Notes: generated from the sequence alone by a model not told the origin. Shown: positions 1-8,444, counted from the first letter of the stretch. The stretch: 33,089 bases of DNA from Candidatus Fermentithermobacillaceae bacterium DTU015 (GCA_001513185.1 LFST01000025.1:123628-156716), one strand, 5' to 3'. Numbers and translations: made by a program.

Positions 1-873
1 CTCTTGGTGGGGCCACCTGGAGCGGGAAAGAGCTTGTTAGCCAAGGCACTTCCTGAGATTATGCCCGACCTCAGTCATGAAGAGTCGGTTACCGTGACCA
101 AGATCCACAGTGTCGCAGGGTTGCTTCCCAAGGGAAGCGGGCTCTTGACACGGCGGCCGTTCAGGTCTCCCCATCACACAGTGACGCCTGCCGCAATGGT
201 GGGAGGCGGGGCGATCCCTAAACCCGGGGAGATCACCCTCGCTCACAGGGGAGTGTTATTTCTAGATGAGCTCCCGGAGTTTTCTGTCCAGGTAATCAAT
301 GCTCTCCGCCAACCTCTTGAAGACGGGGTGGTAAATATTACCCGCAAAGGCGGCACCTATCGTTTTCCTTGCCGGGTGCTGCTTGTGGCAGCCATGAACC
401 TCTGTCCGTGTGGCCATTGGGGCAGTGATTGGCAATTTTGCCAGTGTACCCCTCACCAAAGGCGCCAGTATGTGTCCAAGGTCAACGGCCCCCTGCTAGA
501 TAGAATAGATATTTTCATGCCTGTGCGGAGGGTGGAAATCGAAGAGCTGGCACGGGAGCCGAACGGAGAAAGCGCACAATTGGTGAAACAAAGGGTTGAA
601 CAAGCCAGGAACCTCCAGCGGAAACGGTTAGAAGGCACTGGGCTGGTATCCAATGCTGAAATGGGCCCCAAGCAACTGTCCACCCTGTTAAGCATTTCGG
701 CATCAGGGCGGAGGCTGCTGCTTGATGCCTACAACCGGATGGGCCTGTCTACCAGAGCCTATTACAGGATTATGAAGGTGGCGGCTACCATAGCCGATCT
801 AGACGGATCGTCGAGGATCGAAGAGGTACATGTGGCTGAAGCGCTGTCATACAGGCAGCGGGTGCTCGAATGA
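1..873 (+). CDS. comM: ComM/YifB family AAA+ ATPase (Mg-chelatase-like), 3' part
   Basis: The gene is cut by the left window edge; reading frame 1 is open from base 1. The visible part starts at the Walker A motif (GPPGAGKS, about residues 4-11). It continues with a Walker B-like FLDELPEF, the MNLCPCG segment that matches the family's MNPCPCG cysteine motif, and a C-terminal helical lid (TRAYYRIMKVAATIADL) typical of YifB/ComM. The family is a hexameric helicase that promotes branch migration during natural transformation in Gram-negatives; in Firmicutes its role is less clear. Its stop overlaps the yraN start as ATGA, so the two are probably translationally coupled. About 200 N-terminal residues lie outside the window. 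The family assignment is secure; the role in this organism is inferred. Confidence 0.93.
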   Translation, partial: LLVGPPGAGKSLLAKALPEIMPDLSHEESVTVTKIHSVAGLLPKGSGLLTRRPFRSPHHTVTPAAMVGGGAIPKPGEITLAHRGVLFLDELPEFSVQVINALRQPLEDGVVNITRKGGTYRFPCRVLLVAAMNLCPCGHWGSDWQFCQCTPHQRRQYVSKVNGPLLDRIDIFMPVRRVEIEELAREPNGESAQLVKQRVEQARNLQRKRLEGTGLVSNAEMGPKQLSTLLSISASGRRLLLDAYNRMGLSTRAYYRIMKVAATIADLDGSSRIEEVHVAEALSYRQRVLE

Positions 874-1256
874 AGGGGCGCAGGTCCTCGCCTCAGTGCA
901 CCGGGTATATGGTGGAAACTGAGGTATGCGATTACTTGCTTCAAAGAGATTATCGCATCTTGTACCGGAACTACCGCTGCGGGTACGGAGAAATTGACAT
1001 AGTCGCCGGTCACGGAACTACCCTGGTGTTTGTGGAAGTCCGCTATAGGCGGAGGGGATCCTTGGTTACACCACAAGAGTCGGTGAGCAAGTCCAAAATT
1101 CACAAACTACGGCTTGCCATACGCGACTTTTTGTACAAGCACAGCAGCATCGCGCGGGATTACCACGGCATCCGGGTGGACCTTGTGTGCGCGTCCCGAA
1201 AGCACGATCTGCAGCCCCTGGAGTTTTCCATTATCCAGGGGGCTATCGAGTTTTGA
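870..1256 (+). CDS. yraN: YraN/UPF0102 family endonuclease-like protein
   Basis: This 128-residue protein has the UPF0102 core: an early glutamate (VETEVCDYL), then NYRCGYGEIDIVA and FVEVRYRRRGS. These correspond to the E, GEID and FVEV[KR]xR positions of the restriction-endonuclease-like (PD-(D/E)XK) fold. The family is small, near-universal and of unproven function, commonly next to rnhB and comM. The ATG overlaps the comM stop by 4 bases. An internal start (MVETEV) is possible because the first 12 residues are poorly conserved. It ends only 12 bases from the convergent diguanylate cyclase gene, and no clear terminator is seen in that gap. Confidence 0.9.
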   Translation: MKGRRSSPQCTGYMVETEVCDYLLQRDYRILYRNYRCGYGEIDIVAGHGTTLVFVEVRYRRRGSLVTPQESVSKSKIHKLRLAIRDFLYKHSSIARDYHGIRVDLVCASRKHDLQPLEFSIIQGAIEF

Positions 1257-1268
1257 GCTCTTATGTTT

Positions 1269-2501
1269 TCACAGGTCGCTGGCTTTGCACACCCTGTTGC
1301 CGCCGCTTTTCTTGGAGTGATACATGGCCCAGTCAGCCAGGCGGATAAGGTCTCTGCCTACGTCTGAATCGTCTGGATATGCTGCGATCCCCACGCTTAA
1401 CCCGATGTTGAACGTTGCGCCCTTGTAGTGTACAGGTGAGCTGCACACTGCGATCAGGCTGTTGCCTATGGCTTCTGCAGTTTCTATGTCTGCACCAGGA
1501 CAAATGATCACGAATTCGTCGCCGCCATACCTGATGATTATGTCTTGGGGCCTGGCGGTGGAAATGAGAGCTTTGGTTACGTCAACCAGCACCCTGTCCC
1601 CCGCTTCATGTCCGAAGGTGTCGTTGACCATCTTGAGCCCGTCCAGGTCGATGAATATAAAGCTGCACGGCGTATAGGCAGCCGCCAATTTGGGGAATTC
1701 GCTATTGAGCCAGTCCTCAAGGTACCTGTAATTTAGCGCTTTAGTCAAAGGATCGGTACGGGATTCTTCGGTCCTCAGGTCCAGTTCTTTTTGGAACCGC
1801 ATCAAGTGGGATACTGCAAGCACATGGGCAAAGGTTAGCAGAAGCCCGATGTTTCCGATGAAGAAGCAAAGCAGCGCGCTCGTCAGGGAGAGGAGGTACA
1901 TAAGGGGGAGGAGGCAACGTCTGTTGGCGAGGAGCATCTGTTCAAAACATGCCCGCCAGCTCTCCTGCCGTTCCTTACATACTGCCTGGCTCACCAAGGT
2001 AATGTTGCACAGGTCGAATACGGCCATACCTACTACCATGGCGATTATTTCACAAGTTATCACATCTGGCGTGAGGCTTCTCACAAATCCGGTGGTGATG
2101 TTTGCCACTCCCAGGCTGATGGCCAGCTGCCCGCTGTTAAACAACGCGGTAAGCAGTGGCTTCCTCAGGAAAACAAGCTGGGAGAGCATTCCGGGAACTC
2201 CGGTTAGCACTGCTAAAGGAAGGCCGTAGCAATGGAGCGCAGCAAATAAGATAGGCCAGGTGGCATGGAATTCAGCTTTTGGCGAGATTTTTATAGGCTG
2301 ATTGAAGCTTATGATTCCGAGTATTGCAAAAACCGCCGTGGTGTACGGGTCCGGAGGATCGTAGCCTATAAGCACCCACGCTGAAAAACCCAGCCCTACG
2401 CCTGCTATCAGGGTCATATATGCAATTAACCACTTCCGTGGGGTGCCGGTTAGCTGGGAAGAAATCCAGCGGTTATTCTGGGCAGCTTCAGGCCTGTTCA
2501 C
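1269..2501 (-). CDS. Membrane-bound diguanylate cyclase (GGDEF)
   Basis: The protein has 410 residues. Residues about 25-240 form several hydrophobic membrane segments (about eight by eye) with no domain I can name. The C-terminal 165 residues are a GGDEF domain. The catalytic motif GGDEF starts at residue 326 and is intact. The upstream FIDLDGLKMVNDTFGHEAGD helix is canonical. An inhibitory I-site (RPQD, residues 317-320) sits exactly five residues before GGDEF. An active, product-inhibited enzyme making c-di-GMP from two GTP is therefore expected. The start is GTG at 2501, with GGAGG about 8 bases upstream on the minus strand. There is no EAL or HD-GYP domain. It is relevant that the flagellar operon downstream carries a c-di-GMP riboswitch. 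The signal sensed by the membrane part is unknown. Confidence 0.93.
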   Translation of the reverse strand: MNRPEAAQNNRWISSQLTGTPRKWLIAYMTLIAGVGLGFSAWVLIGYDPPDPYTTAVFAILGIISFNQPIKISPKAEFHATWPILFAALHCYGLPLAVLTGVPGMLSQLVFLRKPLLTALFNSGQLAISLGVANITTGFVRSLTPDVITCEIIAMVVGMAVFDLCNITLVSQAVCKERQESWRACFEQMLLANRRCLLPLMYLLSLTSALLCFFIGNIGLLLTFAHVLAVSHLMRFQKELDLRTEESRTDPLTKALNYRYLEDWLNSEFPKLAAAYTPCSFIFIDLDGLKMVNDTFGHEAGDRVLVDVTKALISTARPQDIIIRYGGDEFVIICPGADIETAEAIGNSLIAVCSSPVHYKGATFNIGLSVGIAAYPDDSDVGRDLIRLADWAMYHSKKSGGNRVCKASDL

Positions 2502-2583
2502 AACTTATACCTCCAATGGATTCAGGCAAGCGCCCTGTGTGGCAATCCCTGCCTTGAGAAACACCTTTCGCCTGTCTGAAAGT

Positions 2584-2600
2584 TTACATGACTTATGTAA
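2584..2600. repeat. Perfect inverted repeat TTACAT-N5-ATGTAA
   Basis: Two 6-base arms flank 5 bases, about 85 bases upstream of the diguanylate cyclase start. It could be an operator for that gene or the second of two hairpins after the methyltransferase gene. No regulator can be assigned. Confidence 0.4.
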
Positions 2601-2609
2601 TTTGATCCA

Positions 2610-2629
2610 GTAAGTGCAAATTCACTTAC
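2610..2629 (-). terminator. Weak hairpin overlapping the methyltransferase stop codon
   Basis: GTAAGTG and CACTTAC pair perfectly (7 bp, 6-base loop), and the methyltransferase TAA lies inside one arm. Downstream on the minus strand there is no strong T-run, so it is at best a weak terminator or a 3'-end stabilising hairpin. Confidence 0.35.
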
Positions 2630-3396
2630 CGGGCAAACAACACCATCTGGGTAGAATCGGCTCCTATAGGAATATCTTCATCTAAAGAGCCCTGTTCGTG
2701 AAAGACCTCCAGTCCGGCCATTTCAAGCATAAGCCTTAGTTCCCTGGGGAAATAGTACGCCATGGTTATCGAGTAAGATGCTTCTCTTAGCAGATTATGT
2801 TCCTCATCATATTCTTCGAGGTGGATCACATTGTGTTCCAGCTGGTTGACAAAATCGTATGTACTTGTAAACCTGTCGATAATCTTTGTGCCTGTGAGCG
2901 GGTGTTCGAAGGCGGCAATCCTCTCAACCCGGTTGATATCGACCATATAGGGGATATCTGGAATGCTGTTGTCCAGGATGAAAACGCCCGTAGGTTTGAG
3001 GTGGCGCTTGACACCTCTAAACATCTTAATGAGCGGTGCTGGTTCGAGGAAGTGGTTGATCATATTGCAAGGGGCGATGATTAAGTCAAATTTCCTGTCA
3101 AGCTTAAGTTGGGTGACGTCCTGCTTGACAATGGCCGCCTTGGCTTTCACAGACTCGTGTTCCAGCTCCAGCTTAGCTCGGCAACGGGCGATCATATCAT
3201 CGGAATAATCTACTCCGGTGACGCTAAAGCCTGCCCTTGCCAAGGGTATCAGGATTCTGCCGGTGCCCGAGCCAAGCTCCAGGATATCAGGGCCGAACTT
3301 GCGGGCGAATTCAATATATGAATCTACGTCGGTCAGGCCTGCGTGAAGTATATCGTAAAACTCGGTGAAGAAACCGCTGTACATTTCGTGCGCCAT
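2626..3396 (-). CDS. Class I SAM-dependent methyltransferase
   Basis: The 256-residue protein has Rossmann-fold methyltransferase motifs. Motif I is DILELGSGTGRILIPLA (around residues 37-53). An acidic strand end follows (VTGVDYSDDMI), then KQDVTQLKL and FDLIIAPCNMINHFL for motifs II-III. It resembles the small-molecule methyltransferases of the Methyltransf_25 type; the substrate cannot be read from the sequence. The ATG at 3396 is preceded by a GGGGTGA ribosome site. It lies 13 bases after rnhB on the same strand and is probably co-transcribed with it, without an obvious functional link. Confidence 0.88.
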   Translation of the reverse strand: MAHEMYSGFFTEFYDILHAGLTDVDSYIEFARKFGPDILELGSGTGRILIPLARAGFSVTGVDYSDDMIARCRAKLELEHESVKAKAAIVKQDVTQLKLDRKFDLIIAPCNMINHFLEPAPLIKMFRGVKRHLKPTGVFILDNSIPDIPYMVDINRVERIAAFEHPLTGTKIIDRFTSTYDFVNQLEHNVIHLEEYDEEHNLLREASYSITMAYYFPRELRLMLEMAGLEVFHEQGSLDEDIPIGADSTQMVLFAR

Positions 3397-3409
3397 GTTT
3401 TCACCCCGG

Positions 3410-4084
3410 CTATGAAGTTAGTGCGTTCCCGGTAAGCCCATCAGCCAACAAGGTCCGGACCGGCTCAAATGAACGCCGGTGGATGGGGCACGGCCCCTTT
3501 TGCCTCAGCAGCTCTACATGTTCCTTGGTGCAATATCCTTTGTGTTTGGCAAAACCGTATCCGGGATATACCTTTTCAAACTCAGCCATGATCTTGTCCC
3601 GTATCACTTTGGCGATGATGGACGCGCATGCCACAGACGCTACCCTGCTGTCCGCCTTGATGAGCGCCTCCTGGTCTACTTCCAGTCCGGGTATGGGGCA
3701 CCCGTCTACTACCACAAGGTTAGGCTTGTACCCTTTGAGCTCAAGCATTTGGAGGGCGCTTTTCATGGCTGAAAAAGTAGCTGCTACAATACCGAATTCG
3801 TCGATAAACCCGGCGGATCTAATGCCAACGCCTACGGCGAGGCTGGTTTCGAGTATATAATCAAAAAGCCTTTCGCGGGCTTTTTGGGTTAGTTGCTTGC
3901 TGTCGTTGAGATCGGGTATTCGTGGATGCGCAGGCAGGATTACCGCTGCCGCCACCAAGGGCCCTGCCACAGGCCCTCTTCCTGCTTCGTCTACCCCTGC
4001 TATGTAACGGGCCCTAGACCGCCTCAAGTCTTCCCATTCGTACATCTTGTTAACCCTAGTAGCTTCCGCAACGTGAGACTTCAA
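3410..4084 (-). CDS. rnhB: Ribonuclease HII
   Basis: The enzyme removes RNA from RNA-DNA hybrids and misincorporated ribonucleotides in the cytoplasm. The sequence shows the family signature YIAGVDEAGRGPVAGPLV with the first catalytic Asp-Glu, then LNDSKQL, VVVDG, ASIIAKVIRD, and near the C-terminus HRRSF. A GTG at 4093 is possible, but GAGGA would directly abut it. The TTG at 4084 lies 8 bases after GAGGAG, giving a protein of about 224 residues, and is preferred; an ATG at 4045 is a third option. The chosen TTG overlaps the stop of a 15-codon ORF (TTGA), suggesting translational coupling. In many Firmicutes rnhB precedes yraN-comM on the same strand; here it is inverted relative to them. 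Confidence 0.94.
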   Translation of the reverse strand: MKSHVAEATRVNKMYEWEDLRRSRARYIAGVDEAGRGPVAGPLVAAAVILPAHPRIPDLNDSKQLTQKARERLFDYILETSLAVGVGIRSAGFIDEFGIVAATFSAMKSALQMLELKGYKPNLVVVDGCPIPGLEVDQEALIKADSRVASVACASIIAKVIRDKIMAEFEKVYPGYGFAKHKGYCTKEHVELLRQKGPCPIHRRSFEPVRTLLADGLTGNALTS

Positions 4085-4128
4085 TCGGTCCACTCCTCTG
4101 TAATGCCTGCTAATACTGTTTTCGCCAT
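4081..4128 (-). CDS. Possible 15-codon ORF coupled to rnhB
   Basis: On the minus strand an ATG at 4128 follows AAGGAG (4145-4140) by 11 bases and opens a 15-residue frame, MAKTVLAGITEEWTD. Its TGA overlaps the preferred TTG start of rnhB by three bases. It could be a leader peptide that feeds ribosomes to rnhB, or chance. I do not recognise the peptide, and no attenuator-like run of one amino acid is present. Confidence 0.3.
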   Translation of the reverse strand: MAKTVLAGITEEWTD

Positions 4129-4172
4129 CGGGAGCTCATCTCCTTTTTTGGAGCCGGGGTAAAGGGCACGAG

Positions 4173-5396
4173 TTATTCGGGAGTTGGCGGGCTGTCTGCG
4201 TAACCTGACGTGAATACGAACATTTTCACGTCGTAGGTGGCCACGGTATGTCTGAATTTCGACGGCCAGTCAAACTCTTTCCATTGGGGCCAGGTCCTGA
4301 AGTGTCCGTGGATGGTCATCCCCAGGCCCAATATGTCTGATTCCATGGCAGTCAACTTGGTGAATACGCTACTTAAGAGGGATTCCAGCGTGCGTTCAGC
4401 TTGCTCCACGATTTCACTGTGGTAGCCAAGGGAAAGCTCTATTTCCCTGGCTGTGGTCTCCTCCATGGAAGCGGTAAGTCTCACCTTGAAGGTGACGTTT
4501 AACCTATCCCCGTCTATACTGGTCTTCCTTGTGACTGAACAGTGTTGGAATACCAGGGCAGCCATTCTTTGAGGAGCGCGGGGCATCACAATGCTAAGGA
4601 ACCCCCTGGAGAAATTGCCGCTCAAGATGTTGGCGGCCATGGTTTCAATGGGGTCTAACGTGCCTACCATCTGCATTTTTGGGCCGCGTTTTTTGAACAC
4701 GGCTGAACCCGCCAGTTCGATTATTTTGTCAGGAGTATCCCCCGCCTTTGACTCTTGCTGTCCCTCACCTGAATCAGCTTCTTCCGGTTGTCCTCCTATG
4801 GATTCAATGGGGGAGGTAAGCGAGAGATACGGAGTCCACGGCTCGATTTGGCCTGTTCCGTAAGCTACCAGGAAGTCGTAGACTGAGGTAAACGGGCATA
4901 TGCCCAATTCCTGGTGGCAGCTGTCGATAAGTTTTACCAGGTAGTCAGAGGGTTCGGTTTCTTCAGGTACGCTGAAGTTCCTGATGAACTCAGAGGCGCT
5001 GCCTTGGCATACCGCTACCAAAGTGTTCCGCCGGAATTCCAAGTTGCGGGAAAAGACGTCAAGTATCACCCCTGCATCTTCCTTGGCCAGGTCTTCCCCG
5101 AGTATCACTACTTGTGTATGGGCAGTGGTGACCCTCCTGGAAGTCATGGTGGTCATCCGGCCGAGCCCGTCCAGGAGGCTGTCGCATTCCACTGAGACAA
5201 TGAAGGATGTGGAGGTGCCTCCTGACCCCATCGTGTCACCGCTCCGCATCTTTCTCGGCAGGGCAATGGCTGCTGTGGCCAAAAGCTTCCGGTGGGTGCC
5301 CTTGTCTACCCCTAAAATGGTAACAAGCGACAATTGCTCAAGCTCATGCCTCCCGTAGCAGCCGCAGATACCGGCACCCAAGAAGGCTGCAAGCAA
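4173..5396 (-). CDS. gerC: Spore germination lipoprotein GerC (Ger(x)C family)
   Basis: This is the C subunit of a GerA-type nutrient germinant receptor in the spore inner membrane. Near the N-terminus is CGCYGRHELEQLSLVTILGVDKG, where the GCYGRHELE segment matches the lipidated Cys and following Glu of GerC proteins. The length (about 407 residues) is normal. The first conventional start is TTG at 5396, which leaves a signal peptide without basic residues. Reading 16 codons further upstream in frame adds GRLGFSKLPRIIGLLL, a proper basic plus hydrophobic signal. It begins at an ATA (5444) that lies 7 bases after AGGAGAGG and overlaps the gerB stop as ATAG. The true start may therefore be AUA. 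It is the last gene of gerA-gerB-gerC. Confidence 0.9.
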   Translation of the reverse strand: MLAAFLGAGICGCYGRHELEQLSLVTILGVDKGTHRKLLATAAIALPRKMRSGDTMGSGGTSTSFIVSVECDSLLDGLGRMTTMTSRRVTTAHTQVVILGEDLAKEDAGVILDVFSRNLEFRRNTLVAVCQGSASEFIRNFSVPEETEPSDYLVKLIDSCHQELGICPFTSVYDFLVAYGTGQIEPWTPYLSLTSPIESIGGQPEEADSGEGQQESKAGDTPDKIIELAGSAVFKKRGPKMQMVGTLDPIETMAANILSGNFSRGFLSIVMPRAPQRMAALVFQHCSVTRKTSIDGDRLNVTFKVRLTASMEETTAREIELSLGYHSEIVEQAERTLESLLSSVFTKLTAMESDILGLGMTIHGHFRTWPQWKEFDWPSKFRHTVATYDVKMFVFTSGYADSPPTPE

Positions 5397-5440
5397 CAGG
5401 AGCCCTATTATCCGTGGAAGTTTGGAAAAACCAAGCCTGC

Positions 5441-6673
5441 CTATGGTTGTTCCTCTCCTTGCGGCCGGGATAGTTGGCCTGGCGTGTCCTCTGAGTATTC
5501 CGGGCTTTGTATGAGTGCCCCGAGGGTTTGAGATATCCGGGCAGCTGCCTTTTCAGTGCCACGGACTTTAGCGACAAGGTACAGCACAGGCCCTAACACT
5601 ACGCTAAACGATCCCAGGTAAGTGTATACGGCTGAAAGCAGCCTGCCTGCAGCATGGATGGAAGTTGGCAAAGCTGCAATCCCGAATGTCAGAAGCCCCA
5701 CCCCGGGCACCAGGGGCCTGTAAGTACGGGTGTTCATCAGCTGGCATAGGAGCACAAGGGTTACCATATAGCATGTACTTGCGTGGACTGCAGAGGCAAA
5801 GAACCATGTAAACGTGAACAGGGCTTCGATTTTCTGGAGAAAGCGCCCCAGGTAAACCGTGCGGGCAATTACTCCCAGAGCAATCACGTGCCTGGTGTTT
5901 TCAGGATAGGGGAGGATTGCCGAGACCAGTATTACAGAAGCCATCATGAACAGGGTAGCCACGCTTAGCCCGGTAAACGCCGCCTTGGGAAGCTGATCCG
6001 GGTTCCTGAGGTACGACTTGAAAATGGCTGCCATGGCAATTCCCCCGTATATCCCAAACTGGACCGCAGCCTCCCTGAGTATTGAGGGGAACCCCATGCC
6101 CAACACCGGGTGAAGGTGGCGAATGTCAAAAATCCTGTATGAACCCAGGCCTACAATGACGATGGTAAGCACGATCAGCGGATAGAAGAAGATAGCCGCC
6201 CTGGCTACAGTTTCTAACCCTAACCATGCTGCGTAGATCGATGAAATCACTACGATAACTATGAGTATTTCGATGGGGAACTCAGGCAACAGGCCGATCA
6301 CGGCGCCTCCGGCAAACACCCGCACGCTAAATGATGTGACCAGCACAAAATACACAGTGACTGCCAGCACTGTCAGGTCCCCCATGACCCTGCCCAGGGT
6401 AAGCCGGACAGAAGGGACAAAACCCAGGTTGCCGGTGGCTTTGCACCACCCTACCCATCCCCATAGCCCGACGGCTGCCAATACCCCGGAAAACGCAATG
6501 GTGAGCCATGCGCCCGTACCTATCCTCTTGGTGATGTAAGAAGGCAGGGTGAGGAATACCTTGGTCGCTATCAGGAAACCAAGAATTACGGTAAACTGGT
6601 CTGAATCCAGGTGGCCTAGCTTTATCACATCAAATTGGGATGCAAGTGCTTTGCGCTCGCCAGAGGGGTTCAT
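5441..6673 (-). CDS. gerB: Spore germination protein GerB (GerAB/KB family, APC-type transporter fold)
   Basis: This 410-residue polytopic protein has about ten membrane helices and family hallmarks such as the early FTVILGFLIATKVFLTLPS and the central GFPSILREAAVQFGIYGGIA. It is the presumed ligand-binding B subunit of the germinant receptor, related to amino-acid permeases. Its ATG overlaps the gerA stop by 4 bases (ATGA), and its own TAG overlaps the suspected gerC start, so the three genes look tightly coupled. The C-terminal tail of about 40 polar residues after the last helix is long but not unusual. The germinant is unknown. Confidence 0.92.
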   Translation of the reverse strand: MNPSGERKALASQFDVIKLGHLDSDQFTVILGFLIATKVFLTLPSYITKRIGTGAWLTIAFSGVLAAVGLWGWVGWCKATGNLGFVPSVRLTLGRVMGDLTVLAVTVYFVLVTSFSVRVFAGGAVIGLLPEFPIEILIVIVVISSIYAAWLGLETVARAAIFFYPLIVLTIVIVGLGSYRIFDIRHLHPVLGMGFPSILREAAVQFGIYGGIAMAAIFKSYLRNPDQLPKAAFTGLSVATLFMMASVILVSAILPYPENTRHVIALGVIARTVYLGRFLQKIEALFTFTWFFASAVHASTCYMVTLVLLCQLMNTRTYRPLVPGVGLLTFGIAALPTSIHAAGRLLSAVYTYLGSFSVVLGPVLYLVAKVRGTEKAAARISQTLGALIQSPEYSEDTPGQLSRPQGEEQP

Positions 6674-8355
6674 GTTTGATTATCCTCCTGGGTTTGGTGA
6701 GATTCTATGTCCCATCGCCTGGCTATGTCAGGTTGCCGCTTTAGATCTTTAGGCCTCAAGAACTTGGGCCGGCTTTCTATGGTCCAGGTGGGCCCGATGG
6801 TAAACACATCGGCCCCTGTACGTTGCTTGGGAGCAATGGGCGCAAACAAGGGTACCCCGAGACTTGTTATTGAAGCCAGCCTGCAAAACATGACATATAT
6901 AGTGGCCACAATCCCGAAAAGCCCGAGCAGCGAACCGGCGAGGATGAAAATGGCCGTAGCTACACGTATTAGCATTCCTACCTCCAGGTTGGGTATGGTG
7001 AAAGACGCCACCCCGGTTATGGCGATGATAATTACCATGATGGGGCTTACCAAAGAAGCTGACACTGCTGCTTCCCCTATCAAAAGAGCCCCTACTATGC
7101 CTATGGTTGGCCCGAAGGGGGAGGGTATTCTTATCCCGGCCTCGCGTATGAGTTCAAACCCGAAATACATGAGCAGCACTTCCAGAGGCAAAGGTATTGG
7201 CACCATTTCCCTGGATGCGGCAATTGAAAACAGCAGCACGGTAGGGATCATCTCATGGTGGTAGTTGGTTATGGCGATATACGTACCGGGGAGGAGCACT
7301 GCTATCAGCAAGGCTATTACCCGGATCATCCTTAGTACGTTACCGTAGGGCCAGCGCACGTAATAGTCTTCAGGGCTGTGGAGAAAGGCGGAAAAAGTGA
7401 CCGGGGCAACCAGGGCAAACGGGTCCCCGGCCACCAAGATCGCAACTGCCCCTTCCAAGATAAAATGGGCAGCCCTGTCTGGTCTCTCAGTGCTGATCAT
7501 CGTGGGAAGCAGGCTATGGCTGGTCTCAATGAGTTGTTCCAGGCTGCCGCTGCTCAGCACGGCATCCATATCTATGGACTTGATTCTCCGCCTCACTTCG
7601 TTGACCAGTTTGTCATTGGCGATCCCGGCCATGTAGACCACGGCGCATTGGGTCCTGGTTCTCCGCCCCACCTCAATATTTTCGACCACAAGGTCCGGCG
7701 AGCGGATCATTGACCTTAGCAAGCCCGTATTAGCCCTGAGTACTTCAATGAAGCCCTGCTGCGGGCCCCTGACGATGCGTTCAGAGACGGCTCCTTGCAC
7801 TGAGCGGTGTTCCCAACCCTTAGTCTCGACGATGAGTGCCCTGTTCTGCCCCTGTATGAGCACTACGGTATCCCCTGAGACCATGGCTTCCACGCATTCC
7901 TCAACTGTGTGCTTTACTTCAACCTGGGTGCTTGCCAAAAGTGCGTCCTTGATCTGGGCCACAGGGTCACGGTCATGGGTTTGGCGTATGGATGATAGAA
8001 GCATTAACGGCTTGAGCACTGAGGTCGTCACTTTATCGGAACATGCCAGGCCCTCAATAAAAGCTATAACCACCCGGACGTTGGGATTGGCGCAGCATAC
8101 TTCCCTTATCACCACGTCTGATGAGTCGGGAAGGTGAAAGGTTTTGCTGAGTTGCTCAACGTTGGTATCCAGGTCCTTTGACCATAGTGTGCCTTGGTGT
8201 TGCGTATCAGGTTGCCTAATCTGTTTGGCGGGACGTTCCCCTAAGGAAAAGGTAACCCTTTCTGAGCGTCCCCGTTTGGGGAGAAACAGTCCTGCGATTT
8301 TCTGCAAGGGCCCGGGAATTCTCAAGACACTTATCACTCCACCATAAACCTGCAA
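6670..8355 (-). CDS. gerA: Spore germination protein GerA (GerAA family)
   Basis: This 561-residue A subunit has a soluble N-terminal region of about 300 residues followed by a membrane domain. Family signatures include SPEDYYVRWPYG, PGTYIAITNYHHEMIPT, SREMVPIPLPLEVL, FELIREAGIRIPSPFGPT and IVGALLIGEAAVSASLVSP. With GerB and GerC it should form a germinant-gated complex in the spore inner membrane. The start is uncertain. TTG at 8355 has only a weak ribosome site; an in-frame TTG eleven codons later, after GGAG, is an alternative. It is divergent from dprA across an intergenic region of about 90 bases. A sigma-G promoter, expected for such operons, was sought but not convincingly found. Confidence 0.94.
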   Translation of the reverse strand: MQVYGGVISVLRIPGPLQKIAGLFLPKRGRSERVTFSLGERPAKQIRQPDTQHQGTLWSKDLDTNVEQLSKTFHLPDSSDVVIREVCCANPNVRVVIAFIEGLACSDKVTTSVLKPLMLLSSIRQTHDRDPVAQIKDALLASTQVEVKHTVEECVEAMVSGDTVVLIQGQNRALIVETKGWEHRSVQGAVSERIVRGPQQGFIEVLRANTGLLRSMIRSPDLVVENIEVGRRTRTQCAVVYMAGIANDKLVNEVRRRIKSIDMDAVLSSGSLEQLIETSHSLLPTMISTERPDRAAHFILEGAVAILVAGDPFALVAPVTFSAFLHSPEDYYVRWPYGNVLRMIRVIALLIAVLLPGTYIAITNYHHEMIPTVLLFSIAASREMVPIPLPLEVLLMYFGFELIREAGIRIPSPFGPTIGIVGALLIGEAAVSASLVSPIMVIIIAITGVASFTIPNLEVGMLIRVATAIFILAGSLLGLFGIVATIYVMFCRLASITSLGVPLFAPIAPKQRTGADVFTIGPTWTIESRPKFLRPKDLKRQPDIARRWDIESHQTQEDNQT

Positions 8356-8444
8356 ACCTGCTTCAGTCTTTAATGATTCCCGCGGCCTGACAGGGTTATG
8401 AATCTAGATCACCCGGCGAACAACTTCCCTCGATTGCCAAAATA

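Noticed and set aside
4136..4156. CTCC-A6-GGAG hairpin after gerC as a terminator
   Set aside because: Only a 4-bp stem with a large loop and no T-run on the minus strand; the GGAG serves better as a ribosome site.
8356..8443. Sigma-G promoter for gerA-gerB-gerC
   Set aside because: CATAACC on the minus strand resembles the -10, but no TGAATA-like -35 lies at the required distance.
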